Shown here piece after piece: positions 1-7,869 of a DNA stretch of 57,709 bases. Location: positions 550,810-608,518 of the forward strand of contig NZ_JABSPA010000001.1 in NCBI RefSeq assembly GCF_013214175.1. The letters run 5' to 3'. The notes below the pieces were generated by a model, which worked only from the letters and a program-made list of their open reading frames with translations, had not been told where the DNA came from and did not search any database. The DNA comes from Colwellia sp. (GTDB lineage Bacteria; Pseudomonadota; Gammaproteobacteria; Enterobacterales; Alteromonadaceae). A program made the translations under genes and the position numbers. How positions within the stretch are numbered: position 1 is the first letter of the stretch; every line of letters starts with the position of its first letter.

Positions 1-73
1 GAATTGGTAGACACAAGGGATTTAAAATCCCTCGCCGAAAAGCGTGCCGGTTCAAGTCCGGCTCCGGGTACCA
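1..73 (+). tRNA. tRNA-Leu(UAA), 5' end missing
   Basis: The window opens inside a tRNA. The D-arm remnant GAATTGGTAGACAC is followed by an anticodon stem GGGAT/ATCCC enclosing TTTAAAA, which puts anticodon UAA in the loop. A long variable arm (CTCGCCGAAAAGCG), the T-arm GGTTCAAGTCC and an encoded CCA at 71-73 follow. The long variable arm and the UAA anticodon identify leucine. About a dozen 5' bases lie outside the window. Confidence 0.95.
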
Positions 74-445
74 TTTTATTTTCTTAATTATCACTAATCT
101 ATTTCTCTTTCTGAAAAGGTGAATATAACTTTTATTCAGCAAATCCATTCTTGATCTATTTTTTCATTTACATTATTCGTATTCAAACTCAATATAAGCA
201 GTAATACATTTTTCGATAAAGTTGTAATCCTTGCCATTACACCTAGCAAGCCAGCTATTTTCAGTCTAGCAACAGCTCATTAGCTTAACCAAACTTGCTA
301 AAAGGGCAGGGAAGTAACATCCGACGGTGTTATTCGTCTATTTAGAAAAGTATATTTCAAAAAATAGTGTTATTAATCTGCTAAAGTAATAACTTAACTA
401 TAATGAATAAGACAAGTATGTCATTAATTAATAAAAGGATAGTTT
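74..445 (+). other. Intergenic region after tRNA-Leu, with a weak candidate promoter
   Basis: There is no coding sequence in this 372-base AT-rich stretch. A TATAAT box at 399-404 lies about 40 bases before the first gene, but no convincing -35 element stands at 16-18 bp from it. The ribosome-binding site AAGGA at 434-438 suits the start at 446. A riboswitch was considered around 300-345 but no conserved core was recognised. Confidence 0.4.
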
Positions 446-1675
446 ATGTTTTTTATGAAATATGTTTTTGGATTCTTAATTTGTACCTGCCTCATTTTTA
501 TCACCACTTTCCCTTCCAATGTTTATGCACAGCAAAAATACAGTATTTACCTTGATGCTGACTTTAGCGGCGCGACAGCATCTAGCTTAGCTATACAGCA
601 AGGTATCAATACTGCGTTGGCTGAAGTTGATTATCAACTTCAGGGTACTATATTTGAAGTGGTTACTAAAGATCACCGAGCTAACTCATTAAGAAGTAAA
701 CGAAATTTAGAGAGCTTTTTAGCGGATGAACGAGCATTAGTAGTATTCTCAGGTTTGCACTCACCACCCTTATTAGCTAACAAAGCCTTTATAAATGAAA
801 ATAAAATTCTGTTGCTCGATCCCTGGGCAGCCGCAGGACCAATAACCCGTAGCTCTTCAACTCAAAACTGGATATTTCGTTTATCCATTGATGATAGTAA
901 TGCCGGTAGTTTTATTAGCCAAAAAGCGCTGGAACAAGGCTTTACTAAACCTTACCTATTATTAGAGGATACCGGTTGGGGTCGTTCAAATCAGAAAACA
1001 ATGACACAAGCACTAAAAGAAGCAGGAGTTAAACCAGTAGGTTTGTCATGGTTTAACTGGGGGGCAGGGAAAAACCATGCCAAAGTATTACTGCGAGATA
1101 TTAAAGCTAGCGGTGCCGATGTTATCTTTTTTGTCGGGAATTCGGCAGAAGGCGCTACTTTTACCCAAGCCATGGTTGAATTACCACAAGACATTCGTTT
1201 ACCTATTCGAAGTCACTGGGGCATAACTGGCGGAGACTTCACCGAAAAAGTTTCAGCAGCTCAGCGTGAAAGAGTAGATCTGCAATTTATTCAAACCAAT
1301 TTTTCATTTCTCAATGATGATTTATCAACCTTTGCTCTACGTGTGTTAGCCTTGGCCATTGAGTCAAATAATGACATCAAAGACAAACGTGATATAAATG
1401 CGCAAACAGGCTTTATTCACGCCTATGATTTAACAAAAATTATGATTGCTGCTATCAAGCAAGTTAAATTAACAGGTAATAAAAACAAAGATAGTCAGCT
1501 TATTCACCAAGCTTTAGAGAGTTTAGAACAACCAGTGCAAGGGTTGTTAAAAAACTATCAAAGGCCATTTACTCCTTATAGTAAAGACAACCCTGATGCT
1601 CATGAAGCGCTAACTATCGCAGATTACTCCATGGGTAAATTTAACAAAAGCAATGAAGTGATTTTACTTAAATAG
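446..1675 (+). CDS. Periplasmic ABC-type (branched-chain amino-acid-like) substrate-binding protein
   Basis: This 409-residue protein has an N-terminal signal peptide ending near VYAQQ, so it should be periplasmic. The rest reads as a type I periplasmic binding fold of the Leu/Ile/Val or urea class. It has an early segment about adding an extra receptor ligand (YLDADFSGATASSL) and a second lobe starting around residues 165-175 (KPYLLLEDTGWGRSNQ). No permease or ATPase genes are nearby; the next gene, 52 bases downstream, is a membrane histidine kinase. The likely job is therefore to bind a ligand and present it to that kinase, as TorT does for TorS or LuxP for LuxQ, rather than to feed a transporter. 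The ligand is unknown. The ATG at 446 fits the AAGGA site better than the ATG at 455. Confidence 0.8.
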   Translation: MFFMKYVFGFLICTCLIFITTFPSNVYAQQKYSIYLDADFSGATASSLAIQQGINTALAEVDYQLQGTIFEVVTKDHRANSLRSKRNLESFLADERALVVFSGLHSPPLLANKAFINENKILLLDPWAAAGPITRSSSTQNWIFRLSIDDSNAGSFISQKALEQGFTKPYLLLEDTGWGRSNQKTMTQALKEAGVKPVGLSWFNWGAGKNHAKVLLRDIKASGADVIFFVGNSAEGATFTQAMVELPQDIRLPIRSHWGITGGDFTEKVSAAQRERVDLQFIQTNFSFLNDDLSTFALRVLALAIESNNDIKDKRDINAQTGFIHAYDLTKIMIAAIKQVKLTGNKNKDSQLIHQALESLEQPVQGLLKNYQRPFTPYSKDNPDAHEALTIADYSMGKFNKSNEVILLK

Positions 1676-1727
1676 AAAGTAATTATTTTAGTAAGAGTAA
1701 CATTATTGAATAAACTGAGTGATATGA

Positions 1728-3524
1728 ATGACTAAAACCACAGTATCTTTTGCTTTAGCACGCTTTGTCTTTATTAGTTGCTTAGCGTTAGCGGTAATAA
1801 TTACCAGCTTAGTGGTTTACCATGTAGTTGAGTCAGTGAATACGGAATACGAAAAAATTGCCAGTAGAGAAATTAATACTTTAAGCAATAACTATCGAGT
1901 ATTTATTAAACATCACTCTATTTTATTGAAAGAGCAAGGGGCAGCAGCAACTTTTGTACAAGCTTTAATGCAGCCACAAAGTAACCTTGGCAAGATACAA
2001 GATTACATGGCTGGCTTATCTTTATTAGGTAAAAAGTATGATGAGACTTTACTGGATTTTGAAGGCAGTATCTTACACTCCACATCGTCATCTGCTATTA
2101 AATACCAAAATTTCCCATGGATAAAACGTCTCTTAGCTGCGGAAATAGAGAGCTCAATTCAAGTCCTCAGTATTCAAGGACAATTCTATTGGTGTATAGC
2201 GGTTCCCATTATATATAACCAGCTGGTCGAAGGCGTACTGCTAACCAATATTCCCTTAGCAGAGATAAATGCCCGTCAAGTGGATGTTGAGGTGCTCGAT
2301 GGTTTAATGATTGAAGTGGTTAAAGAGGGACAAACCCTTGCGACCTTTGGTAAAAAATCCCTAGGTACTAAGCAAGTCATCGCGTGGCAGAATGCTGGAG
2401 TTAGTTTTGACTTTACCATTGATGAGGCCTATAGAAATGATGCCTTATCAAAATTAGTAATCCAGTTGGTAAGCCTTATTATTCTTGCCATCGTATTCAC
2501 AACCTTGCTGGCATATTTCTATGGCTACCGTTATTTCGTTAAACCAATTCTTGCACTTTCTCAATTAACCTCAAGCCTTGAAATGGGTAATGAACCACAA
2601 GCTTTGCAAGAAGATTTAAGGTTTAAAGAATTTTCCGCTTTATTTAAGCAATTCAACCATATGAGTGAAAAAGTAGCAAAGCGTGAGCAAGCGTTAAAAC
2701 AAAGTTATGAAAAGCTTTCCAATACCATTGAAGAGTTAAAGCAGAGTGAATCTCAATTGGTGCAGTCTGAGAAAATGGCCAGTATTGGTGTGCTCGCTGC
2801 AGGAGTCGCCCATGAAATAAACAACCCGATTGGTTTTATCCGCAGTAATTTAGAAGTGTTAGAGGATTATTTTTCTGATGTTGAGAAACATTATCATGAA
2901 TTTACCGAAACCCTAGTTAGTGATACAGACAAAGAAAATCACAAAAAATTAGCAAAAAAATATGAGCTTGAATTTCTGTTTAAAGACTCAATACCGTTGA
3001 TTAAAAGTAGTATTTTAGGCGCTGACCGCGTTACCGAAATAGTGAAAAGCTTGAAAACATTTGCACGTGTTGATCAACCTGATAAAGCACTTATTGATAT
3101 CAATGAAGGATTAAAGGCTACCTTAAGCATGGTTCACAATGAGTTAAAGTATTGTTGTAATGTCCATGTTGATTTACAGCCGTTACGGCATATACATGGC
3201 TTTCCGGGGAAGCTGAATCAAGTGTTTATGAATTTATTGATAAATGCTGGGCAAGCTATAACAGATAAAGGCGATATTTATATTAGAAGCTTTATTGAAG
3301 GTAGCAATATTGTTATTCAAATTGAAGATACTGGCAGCGGAATTGAGGCTGAAAATCTAACACAAATTTTCACTCCTTTCTATACTAGTAAACCGATAGG
3401 CGAGGGCACTGGTTTAGGCCTGTCTATTAGTCATCAAATAATTGAAGAGCACGAAGGGAAAATTACCGTTAAATCCGAATTTGGTAAGGGTAGTTGTTTC
3501 ACTGTGTCTCTACCAATCAAATAA
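1728..3524 (+). CDS. Membrane sensor histidine kinase
   Basis: This 598-residue kinase has a transmembrane helix near residues 10-32, a periplasmic Cache-like sensor of about 200 residues, and a second helix near 243-267. A HAMP region, a coiled coil (about 330-352) and a HisKA domain with phospho-acceptor His362 in GVAHEINNP follow. The HATPase domain carries the N box (NLLINAGQAI), G1 box (EDTGSGIE) and G2 box (GEGTGLGLS). The HEINNP type resembles NtrB/DctB kinases, which signal to sigma-54 activators. No receiver domain is attached. It is probably co-transcribed with the binding protein upstream. Its response regulator is not adjacent; the sigma-54 regulator at 15858-17285 is a reasonable but unproven partner. 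Confidence 0.88.
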   Translation: MTKTTVSFALARFVFISCLALAVIITSLVVYHVVESVNTEYEKIASREINTLSNNYRVFIKHHSILLKEQGAAATFVQALMQPQSNLGKIQDYMAGLSLLGKKYDETLLDFEGSILHSTSSSAIKYQNFPWIKRLLAAEIESSIQVLSIQGQFYWCIAVPIIYNQLVEGVLLTNIPLAEINARQVDVEVLDGLMIEVVKEGQTLATFGKKSLGTKQVIAWQNAGVSFDFTIDEAYRNDALSKLVIQLVSLIILAIVFTTLLAYFYGYRYFVKPILALSQLTSSLEMGNEPQALQEDLRFKEFSALFKQFNHMSEKVAKREQALKQSYEKLSNTIEELKQSESQLVQSEKMASIGVLAAGVAHEINNPIGFIRSNLEVLEDYFSDVEKHYHEFTETLVSDTDKENHKKLAKKYELEFLFKDSIPLIKSSILGADRVTEIVKSLKTFARVDQPDKALIDINEGLKATLSMVHNELKYCCNVHVDLQPLRHIHGFPGKLNQVFMNLLINAGQAITDKGDIYIRSFIEGSNIVIQIEDTGSGIEAENLTQIFTPFYTSKPIGEGTGLGLSISHQIIEEHEGKITVKSEFGKGSCFTVSLPIK

Positions 3525-3600
3525 TCAGAAGAGCAAAGGATCAGCAGATGAAATTTCAGCTGTTTTGCTTATTCATAATATTCCCGTAATAAAATTAAAT

Positions 3601-3633
3601 AAAAAAGCCAACTAAGTTTAAAGTTAGTTGGCT
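3601..3633 (-). terminator. Intrinsic terminator of the algD-like gene
   Basis: The arms AGCCAACTAA (3606-3615) and TTAGTTGGCT (3624-3633) form a perfect 10-bp stem. On the minus strand a run of six T follows, placing it just downstream of the dehydrogenase stop codon. It may also stop readthrough from the kinase gene on the plus strand. Confidence 0.85.
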
Positions 3634-3669
3634 CGTCAGCTATAAACCATCAGGTAAACAATGCGTAAT

Positions 3670-5136
3670 TTACCAACATAAACCATGATAATTTTCACTT
3701 TGTCTAACCGTACTGGTTAAGTGAACGACATCGATAATATGTTGGTCTTTTGAGCAGTTATTTATAATTTTTTCGCTGTAGCTTTTTTTATGGGTAATAA
3801 CAAAAGCGTCATTAATTTTAGTTAAGCGAGATAGAGAGTTACACCTGGCTGCATTAAGTTGTCTATTAATTTCAGGATCCATATCAAGCGGGATATCACT
3901 AGCTATACAGGGATCATAAAATTGTACTTGGTAACCTTTTTTGAGTAATTGTTTTAATAACTCAAGACTTGGGCTTTCTCTCAAGTCGTCGGTATCGGCT
4001 TTAAATGTTAAACCGACAATGGCAACTTTTGATACCGGTAACTGCTCAATCATATTCATGGTATGGGCTATATGGAAATGGTTGGATTGGTTAATATGTT
4101 CAATAATAGGGATATTTACGTTAAGTTCTTTTGCCATACTAACTATGCCACGTGTATCTTTGGGTAAACATGAACCACCAAAAGCGAAACCTGGTTTTAA
4201 GTAATAAGGGGAGATATTTAGCTTTGTATCTTGCAGAAATATATCCATAACCTCATGGCTATCTACCTCAAGCGCTTTACAGATACGGCCAACCTCATTG
4301 CCAAAAGAGACCTTAAGTGCATGCCAAGTATTATCAATATATTTAACAAATTCTGCCGCCTCTATTGAAGTGTGTATGATATCTCCTTCAACGCCTTTAT
4401 ATAATCTTTTGGCAAACTCAATACTTTTGTTGTCATAAGAGCCTAAAACTGTTTTAGGTGGATGATAGAAGTCATCAATGGCGGTACTTTCTCGTAAAAA
4501 CTCAGGGTTAAAACAAACACCAAAGTCTTTGCCGCATATTTTATTAGCGGAGGCTTCGAGTAACGGAATTAAAATTTTATTAGTTGTTGTTGGTGGTACA
4601 GTACTTCTAAAAATAACGACATGGTAACTGGTCTTTTTAGCCAAAGCGTGACCTATTTGCTCAGATGCTGCTTTTAAATAGGAGAGATCACAGCCACCAT
4701 CTTTTTTGCTCGGTGTTCCCACAGAAACTAAGGTAATATCAGAAATATGGATTGCTTGCTCAATATCAGCGGTAGCTTTTAATTTTCCGCTTTTATGAGC
4801 TTCAGTAAGTAGCTCTTCTAATTGTGGTTCTACAATGGGGGAGTGGCCTTCATTTATGGCATTTACTTTTGATAGTTCAGGATCAACACCGATAACTTGG
4901 TGACCCAGAGAGGTAAAGCACGCACATGAGACAGAGCCAACATAACCTAAGCCAATAATGCTAATTTTTAAGCTTTCAGTTTTACTAATGAGTTTATTAT
5001 TAGTTGTTATTGGTGGGGTAAAGCTGGTGTACGGTGTTGAGTAATCACTTTCTTGAGGTGGTTGATATTCAGTGGTATAACTTTCAAAGCTATAGTCATC
5101 TTCACTAATAGAAACATCTAGTTTTGGATCAAACAT
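3670..5136 (-). CDS. algD: GDP-mannose 6-dehydrogenase, AlgD-like
   Basis: The protein should oxidise GDP-mannose to GDP-mannuronate in the cytoplasm, the committed precursor of alginate. It has the NAD-binding motif IGLGYVGSVS, the substrate region NPEFLREST, and the catalytic cysteine in GFAFGGSCLPKDTRG. The second Rossmann-like domain is present (VAIVGLTFKADTDDLRESP). The C-terminus GLCW resembles the GICW ending of Pseudomonas AlgD, which favours GDP-mannose over UDP-glucose as substrate. At 488 residues it is longer than AlgD (about 436) because of a Ser/Thr/Tyr-rich N-terminal extension of some 55 residues before the Rossmann fold. A good ribosome-binding site (GAGG) precedes the ATG at 5136. 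It is divergent from the polymerase genes. Confidence 0.88.
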   Translation of the reverse strand: MFDPKLDVSISEDDYSFESYTTEYQPPQESDYSTPYTSFTPPITTNNKLISKTESLKISIIGLGYVGSVSCACFTSLGHQVIGVDPELSKVNAINEGHSPIVEPQLEELLTEAHKSGKLKATADIEQAIHISDITLVSVGTPSKKDGGCDLSYLKAASEQIGHALAKKTSYHVVIFRSTVPPTTTNKILIPLLEASANKICGKDFGVCFNPEFLRESTAIDDFYHPPKTVLGSYDNKSIEFAKRLYKGVEGDIIHTSIEAAEFVKYIDNTWHALKVSFGNEVGRICKALEVDSHEVMDIFLQDTKLNISPYYLKPGFAFGGSCLPKDTRGIVSMAKELNVNIPIIEHINQSNHFHIAHTMNMIEQLPVSKVAIVGLTFKADTDDLRESPSLELLKQLLKKGYQVQFYDPCIASDIPLDMDPEINRQLNAARCNSLSRLTKINDAFVITHKKSYSEKIINNCSKDQHIIDVVHLTSTVRQSENYHGLCW

Positions 5137-5186
5137 AATTCATCCTCGATTTTTTTAAGCACACCATGTGTACCTTATTATCTTGA

Positions 5187-5204
5187 AAGCAGTATTTATT
5201 CCAT
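5187..5204 (-). promoter_or_regulatory. Weak candidate sigma-54 promoter for algD
   Basis: Reading the minus strand, TGGAATAAATACTGCT places GG (5202-5201) and GC (5190-5189) exactly 12 bases apart, the -24/-12 arrangement. Several consensus positions between them differ, so the match is much poorer than for the two plus-strand candidates. It would give a leader of about 40 bases. Confidence 0.3.
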
Positions 5205-5444
5205 CTTTACAATTCCAGTCACTAAAATATTTTATCATTATAAAATACAAGTGGTTACATAGTTGTTCTTGTTTAATGAATAGAGTGTAAATCACAATAA
5301 ACATATAAATATCACTTTGATTTTCAAGTTGCTTTGCAATTTAAAAATAGAACCAGTTATTAGTAATATATTCAAATAGTTGATGATATAAAGTGTATTT
5401 ACTATTTACTATTTGCTATTTGATTTTTAGCAGCTATGTATTTC
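5205..5444. other. Divergent intergenic region between algD and the SLOG gene
   Basis: This very AT-rich sequence has no coding potential. It contains one TTTGCAATTT element (5333-5342), listed separately, and runs of short A/T repeats around 5390-5425. No sigma-70 promoter with two good boxes was found. Confidence 0.5.
5332..5345. promoter_or_regulatory. TTTGCAATTT element, candidate enhancer site
   Basis: CTTTGCAATTTAAA has the palindromic core TTGCAA. The same core occurs twice in the inverted repeat before alg44 and twice before the sigma-54 regulator gene. It lies about 130 bases upstream of the predicted start of transcription for the SLOG gene, a normal distance for an enhancer-binding protein. 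The role is inferred from this co-occurrence only. Confidence 0.4.
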
Positions 5445-5460
5445 TGGCCTATTCGTTGCT
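5444..5460 (+). promoter_or_regulatory. Predicted sigma-54 (-24/-12) promoter before the SLOG gene
   Basis: CTGGCCTATTCGTTGCT matches the RpoN consensus TGGC...TTGCW, with GG at 5446-5447 and GC at 5458-5459, exactly 12 bases apart. Transcription would begin near 5470, about 30 bases before the start codon. The sigma-54 activator encoded at 15858-17285 is the obvious candidate regulator. Confidence 0.65.
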
Positions 5461-5498
5461 TTGCTATTGTTAATGCTAATTAGCATATATGGCTGAAA

Positions 5499-6008
5499 GT
5501 GATGACTAGATACCCAAGAAAACATAAGAGTTTAGCTATAAATGGAATTGCGATAATTGGTTTTGCAAAAGAAGTGCCTTTTAAGAATAAGCTGATTGCT
5601 TTAACTATCGGCGCGTTATTAGCTATCAAAGGTTACAACGTTACAGCTGGTAATATCAAAGGTACTTTTAGTTATGCCTTTTGGTCGGCAAAAATATTTG
5701 GTGCTAAAACATTAGCCGTTATTGACAAAGGTATTGATAAAAAACCAGCTTATATAGACAGCTATATCTACATTCCCTCCATGATAGCAAAACACCAACA
5801 AGTTACTTTAGTCAGTAGTGCTGCAATTATCATTGGCGGCGGCGGTCGCTCATTACACCTTGCTCAAGAGTTTATTAAGCAAGGAAAGCCTATTATTGCT
5901 ATAAAAAATACTCACGGCATTGTTGAAAATGAGGTCAAACTTCTGGGTATTCGAACTTGCAGTATATTTTCAGCTTTGCATTATATATTGCTAAAAACTT
6001 CCTATTAA
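5499..6008 (+). CDS. SLOG/LOG-like Rossmann-fold protein, function unknown
   Basis: The 169-residue soluble protein resembles the SLOG superfamily (DprA, LOG and TIGR00725-type nucleotide-binding proteins). It has alternating hydrophobic strands and helices, a Gly-rich turn (IIGGGGRSLHLAQEF) where LOG proteins have their GGGxGT loop, and the following strand KPIIAI. LOG phosphoribohydrolases have a conserved PGGxGTxxE motif, which is not intact here, so that enzymatic activity is doubtful. Start choice is uncertain: GTG at 5499 and ATG at 5502 are adjacent and no clear ribosome-binding site separates them. It lies between algD and alg44 with its own predicted sigma-54 promoter. It is not part of known alginate operons, so a regulatory or nucleotide-sensing role is only a guess. 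Confidence 0.55.
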   Translation: MMTRYPRKHKSLAINGIAIIGFAKEVPFKNKLIALTIGALLAIKGYNVTAGNIKGTFSYAFWSAKIFGAKTLAVIDKGIDKKPAYIDSYIYIPSMIAKHQQVTLVSSAAIIIGGGGRSLHLAQEFIKQGKPIIAIKNTHGIVENEVKLLGIRTCSIFSALHYILLKTSY

Positions 6009-6078
6009 AATCTTATTTTTAACAACTGATTTTACTTTAACCTATTACAGTTTTTAAGGTTAAATTCACTAAATATGG

Positions 6079-6129
6079 CTTTATTTGTATTTTGCAAAAC
6101 AGGAGTTGTTTTGCAAAATACAAATAAAG
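6079..6129. repeat. 23-bp perfect inverted repeat with two TTTTGCAAAA cores
   Basis: The left arm at 6079-6101 pairs perfectly with the right arm at 6107-6129 around the 5-base loop GGAGT. Each arm contains the palindrome TTTTGCAAAA, and the two cores lie 19 bases apart. The centre is about 90 bases upstream of the predicted start of transcription for alg44. There is no clean T-run after it, which favours a protein-binding site or cruciform over a simple terminator for the preceding gene, though both are possible. Confidence 0.8.
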
Positions 6130-6166
6130 GCATAATGTAACTGGCTGATTTATATTGATTGTTATC

Positions 6167-6183
6167 TTGGTATGGCAGTTGCA
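6167..6183 (+). promoter_or_regulatory. Predicted sigma-54 (-24/-12) promoter of the polymer operon
   Basis: TTGGTATGGCAGTTGCA matches the RpoN consensus closely. GG at 6169-6170 and GC at 6181-6182 are 12 bases apart, and TTGCA is complete. The start would fall near 6193, so the leader to the ATG at 6223 is about 30 bases. This also argues against the TTG at 6199 as the start codon. Confidence 0.7.
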
Positions 6184-6222
6184 TTGTAGAAAGAAGGCTT
6201 GTTGGTTATGGAGGCGTTAGTT

Positions 6223-7869
6223 ATGAGAATAACCAGAGAGAAACCTTGTCAACGTCGCCATCATAGAGTGTCTGCTCCATTGTACGTTAGTGTTAACCAA
6301 CAGCCTTTTTCACAAGCGAAAGATTGGAGTTTAAGTGGGCTTTGTTTAGACGACTATCAAGGTCAAACCGTAAAAGCTAATGAAAAAGTATCGCTGCAAG
6401 TTGAATTACCTTTTCAGGGGTTTCAAATATCTTTTGATGTCAATGCCAGAGTAGTTAGAGTGGTCGATGATGGCCAGAGGCTTTTTGTTGAGTTTATTGA
6501 GTTGTCTGAGCGCTCATTTGATTTAATGAATCATTTTGTTGATGATTTAGTGCGCGGTAAAATGGCGACAATTAACGACACTATTTGCCGTATTGACGTA
6601 CCTGTAACACCTATATCAACGGCGCCAACGCCGAATCCAAAAGATCAAATACCGCTGAGCCGGTGGCCAATCAAGACAATATTGATGAGTGTCTTTTATC
6701 TGTGTTTAGGCTTGTTCGTCTTCATTTATATTGGCGTGATATTTTATGCCAGTTATTTTACCTTAGAAGCTCCACATTCAGTTGTTTCCTCAAGGATCCA
6801 AACTATAAATATGCCCCTAGATGGCGTATTAAAATCCGTTAATTATCAGGTTGGTTTAGAGCTAGAAAAAGGGGCTGCCATTTTCCGTATTGAAAATATC
6901 ACCTTAGCAACAAAAATTTTGAATTTATCGGGAAAAATAAAAAATACAGAAAGTGAATTGTATGAGTTTAAAGAAAAATATCGTATTGAAAATGAACGTA
7001 TTAAGCTGTACCAAATAGTCAGTAAAACCGATACGCAGATATTACAAGCGCAACTTGCTTCGAAAAAACAGGAACTGAACTTTGCCGATGAAAACTTACT
7101 AAGGGTGTTTAAACTCAGTAAAAGTGATTTGGCAAGTGCTAAACAGCTAGATGAGGCTAAAGTTAGACAAAGTAAATTATCATATAAATTACAAGAGCTT
7201 GAAGTTAAACTTTCTCAAGCTATTGCCATGGAGTCGGTATCAGCAAGACGCCATTATAATCACAAGGAGTTTTCAACCGATTTAGATATTAGTGCCATAG
7301 AGCTACAAACCCTGTATTCACGCTTGAAAACGGAAAAGCAGCTTTTACTTGCGCTAACCGCAAAGCAAAATACCCAAATTGTCAGAGCACCCTACACAGG
7401 AAAAATTGTCAATATTTACCATTCAGCAGAAACAACGGTGCCAAAAAATGAACCGATTTTGGTTTTTGAAGAAATAGGTGTAATCACAGTCACGGCCTAC
7501 TTAAATCAAGATGATGTGCTGCAAGTTGGTCTCCATGATCTCGCCAATGTTTATGTACCTGCCTTAAATCAACACTTTGATGCAATTATATCTAAAATTG
7601 ACCGCAGCTCAGCTTATATAAACTATAAGACCTCTCGCTATACCTGGAAAAATAAAGATGCCAAAACAGCCTTAGTTACATTAGAGGTGCTGTCAGGTCA
7701 GGAGTTTAGTGACATGTTATCAGCAGGGCTACCGGCGGTGGTGATTTTTAATCGACGCAGTGCCAGTAGTTTTATCTCTAAAATAATGAGTTTTAATAAA
7801 TCAAAACCACAGCCAAATAAAAGCACGGCTATAGATAAAAAATCAAGAGCTGCTTATGAATCGATATGA
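6223..7869 (+). CDS. alg44: Alg44-like c-di-GMP receptor and membrane-fusion protein
   Basis: Alg44 binds c-di-GMP and activates the Alg8 synthase at the inner membrane. The N-terminal PilZ domain has the c-di-GMP motifs RRHHR and DWSLSG at the usual spacing. A single transmembrane helix follows near residues 150-172. The periplasmic part resembles HlyD-type membrane-fusion proteins, with a biotinyl-lipoyl-like segment, a long alpha-helical hairpin and a closing beta segment (IVRAPYTGKIVNIY). The hairpin is longer than expected: Pseudomonas Alg44 is about 389 residues, while this protein has 548. The start at 6223 follows GGAGG (6210-6214) with 8-base spacing; upstream TTG and ATG codons are less likely. 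It overlaps alg8 by 14 bases. Confidence 0.87.
   Translation: MRITREKPCQRRHHRVSAPLYVSVNQQPFSQAKDWSLSGLCLDDYQGQTVKANEKVSLQVELPFQGFQISFDVNARVVRVVDDGQRLFVEFIELSERSFDLMNHFVDDLVRGKMATINDTICRIDVPVTPISTAPTPNPKDQIPLSRWPIKTILMSVFYLCLGLFVFIYIGVIFYASYFTLEAPHSVVSSRIQTINMPLDGVLKSVNYQVGLELEKGAAIFRIENITLATKILNLSGKIKNTESELYEFKEKYRIENERIKLYQIVSKTDTQILQAQLASKKQELNFADENLLRVFKLSKSDLASAKQLDEAKVRQSKLSYKLQELEVKLSQAIAMESVSARRHYNHKEFSTDLDISAIELQTLYSRLKTEKQLLLALTAKQNTQIVRAPYTGKIVNIYHSAETTVPKNEPILVFEEIGVITVTAYLNQDDVLQVGLHDLANVYVPALNQHFDAIISKIDRSSAYINYKTSRYTWKNKDAKTALVTLEVLSGQEFSDMLSAGLPAVVIFNRRSASSFISKIMSFNKSKPQPNKSTAIDKKSRAAYESI

Noticed and set aside
300..445. A possible c-di-GMP riboswitch before the binding-protein gene
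   Set aside because: The GGGCAGGGAAG and following segments do not contain the conserved core and pairing of known classes.
991..1194. Reading frames opposite or within large genes, such as this one in the binding-protein gene
   Set aside because: They lie inside well-supported genes in other frames and show no independent start signals or protein features.
6199..6222. TTG or ATG starts upstream of 6223 for alg44
   Set aside because: TTG 6199 lies only about six bases after the predicted start of transcription; GGAGG at 6210-6214 fits ATG 6223 best and the PilZ domain begins soon after.
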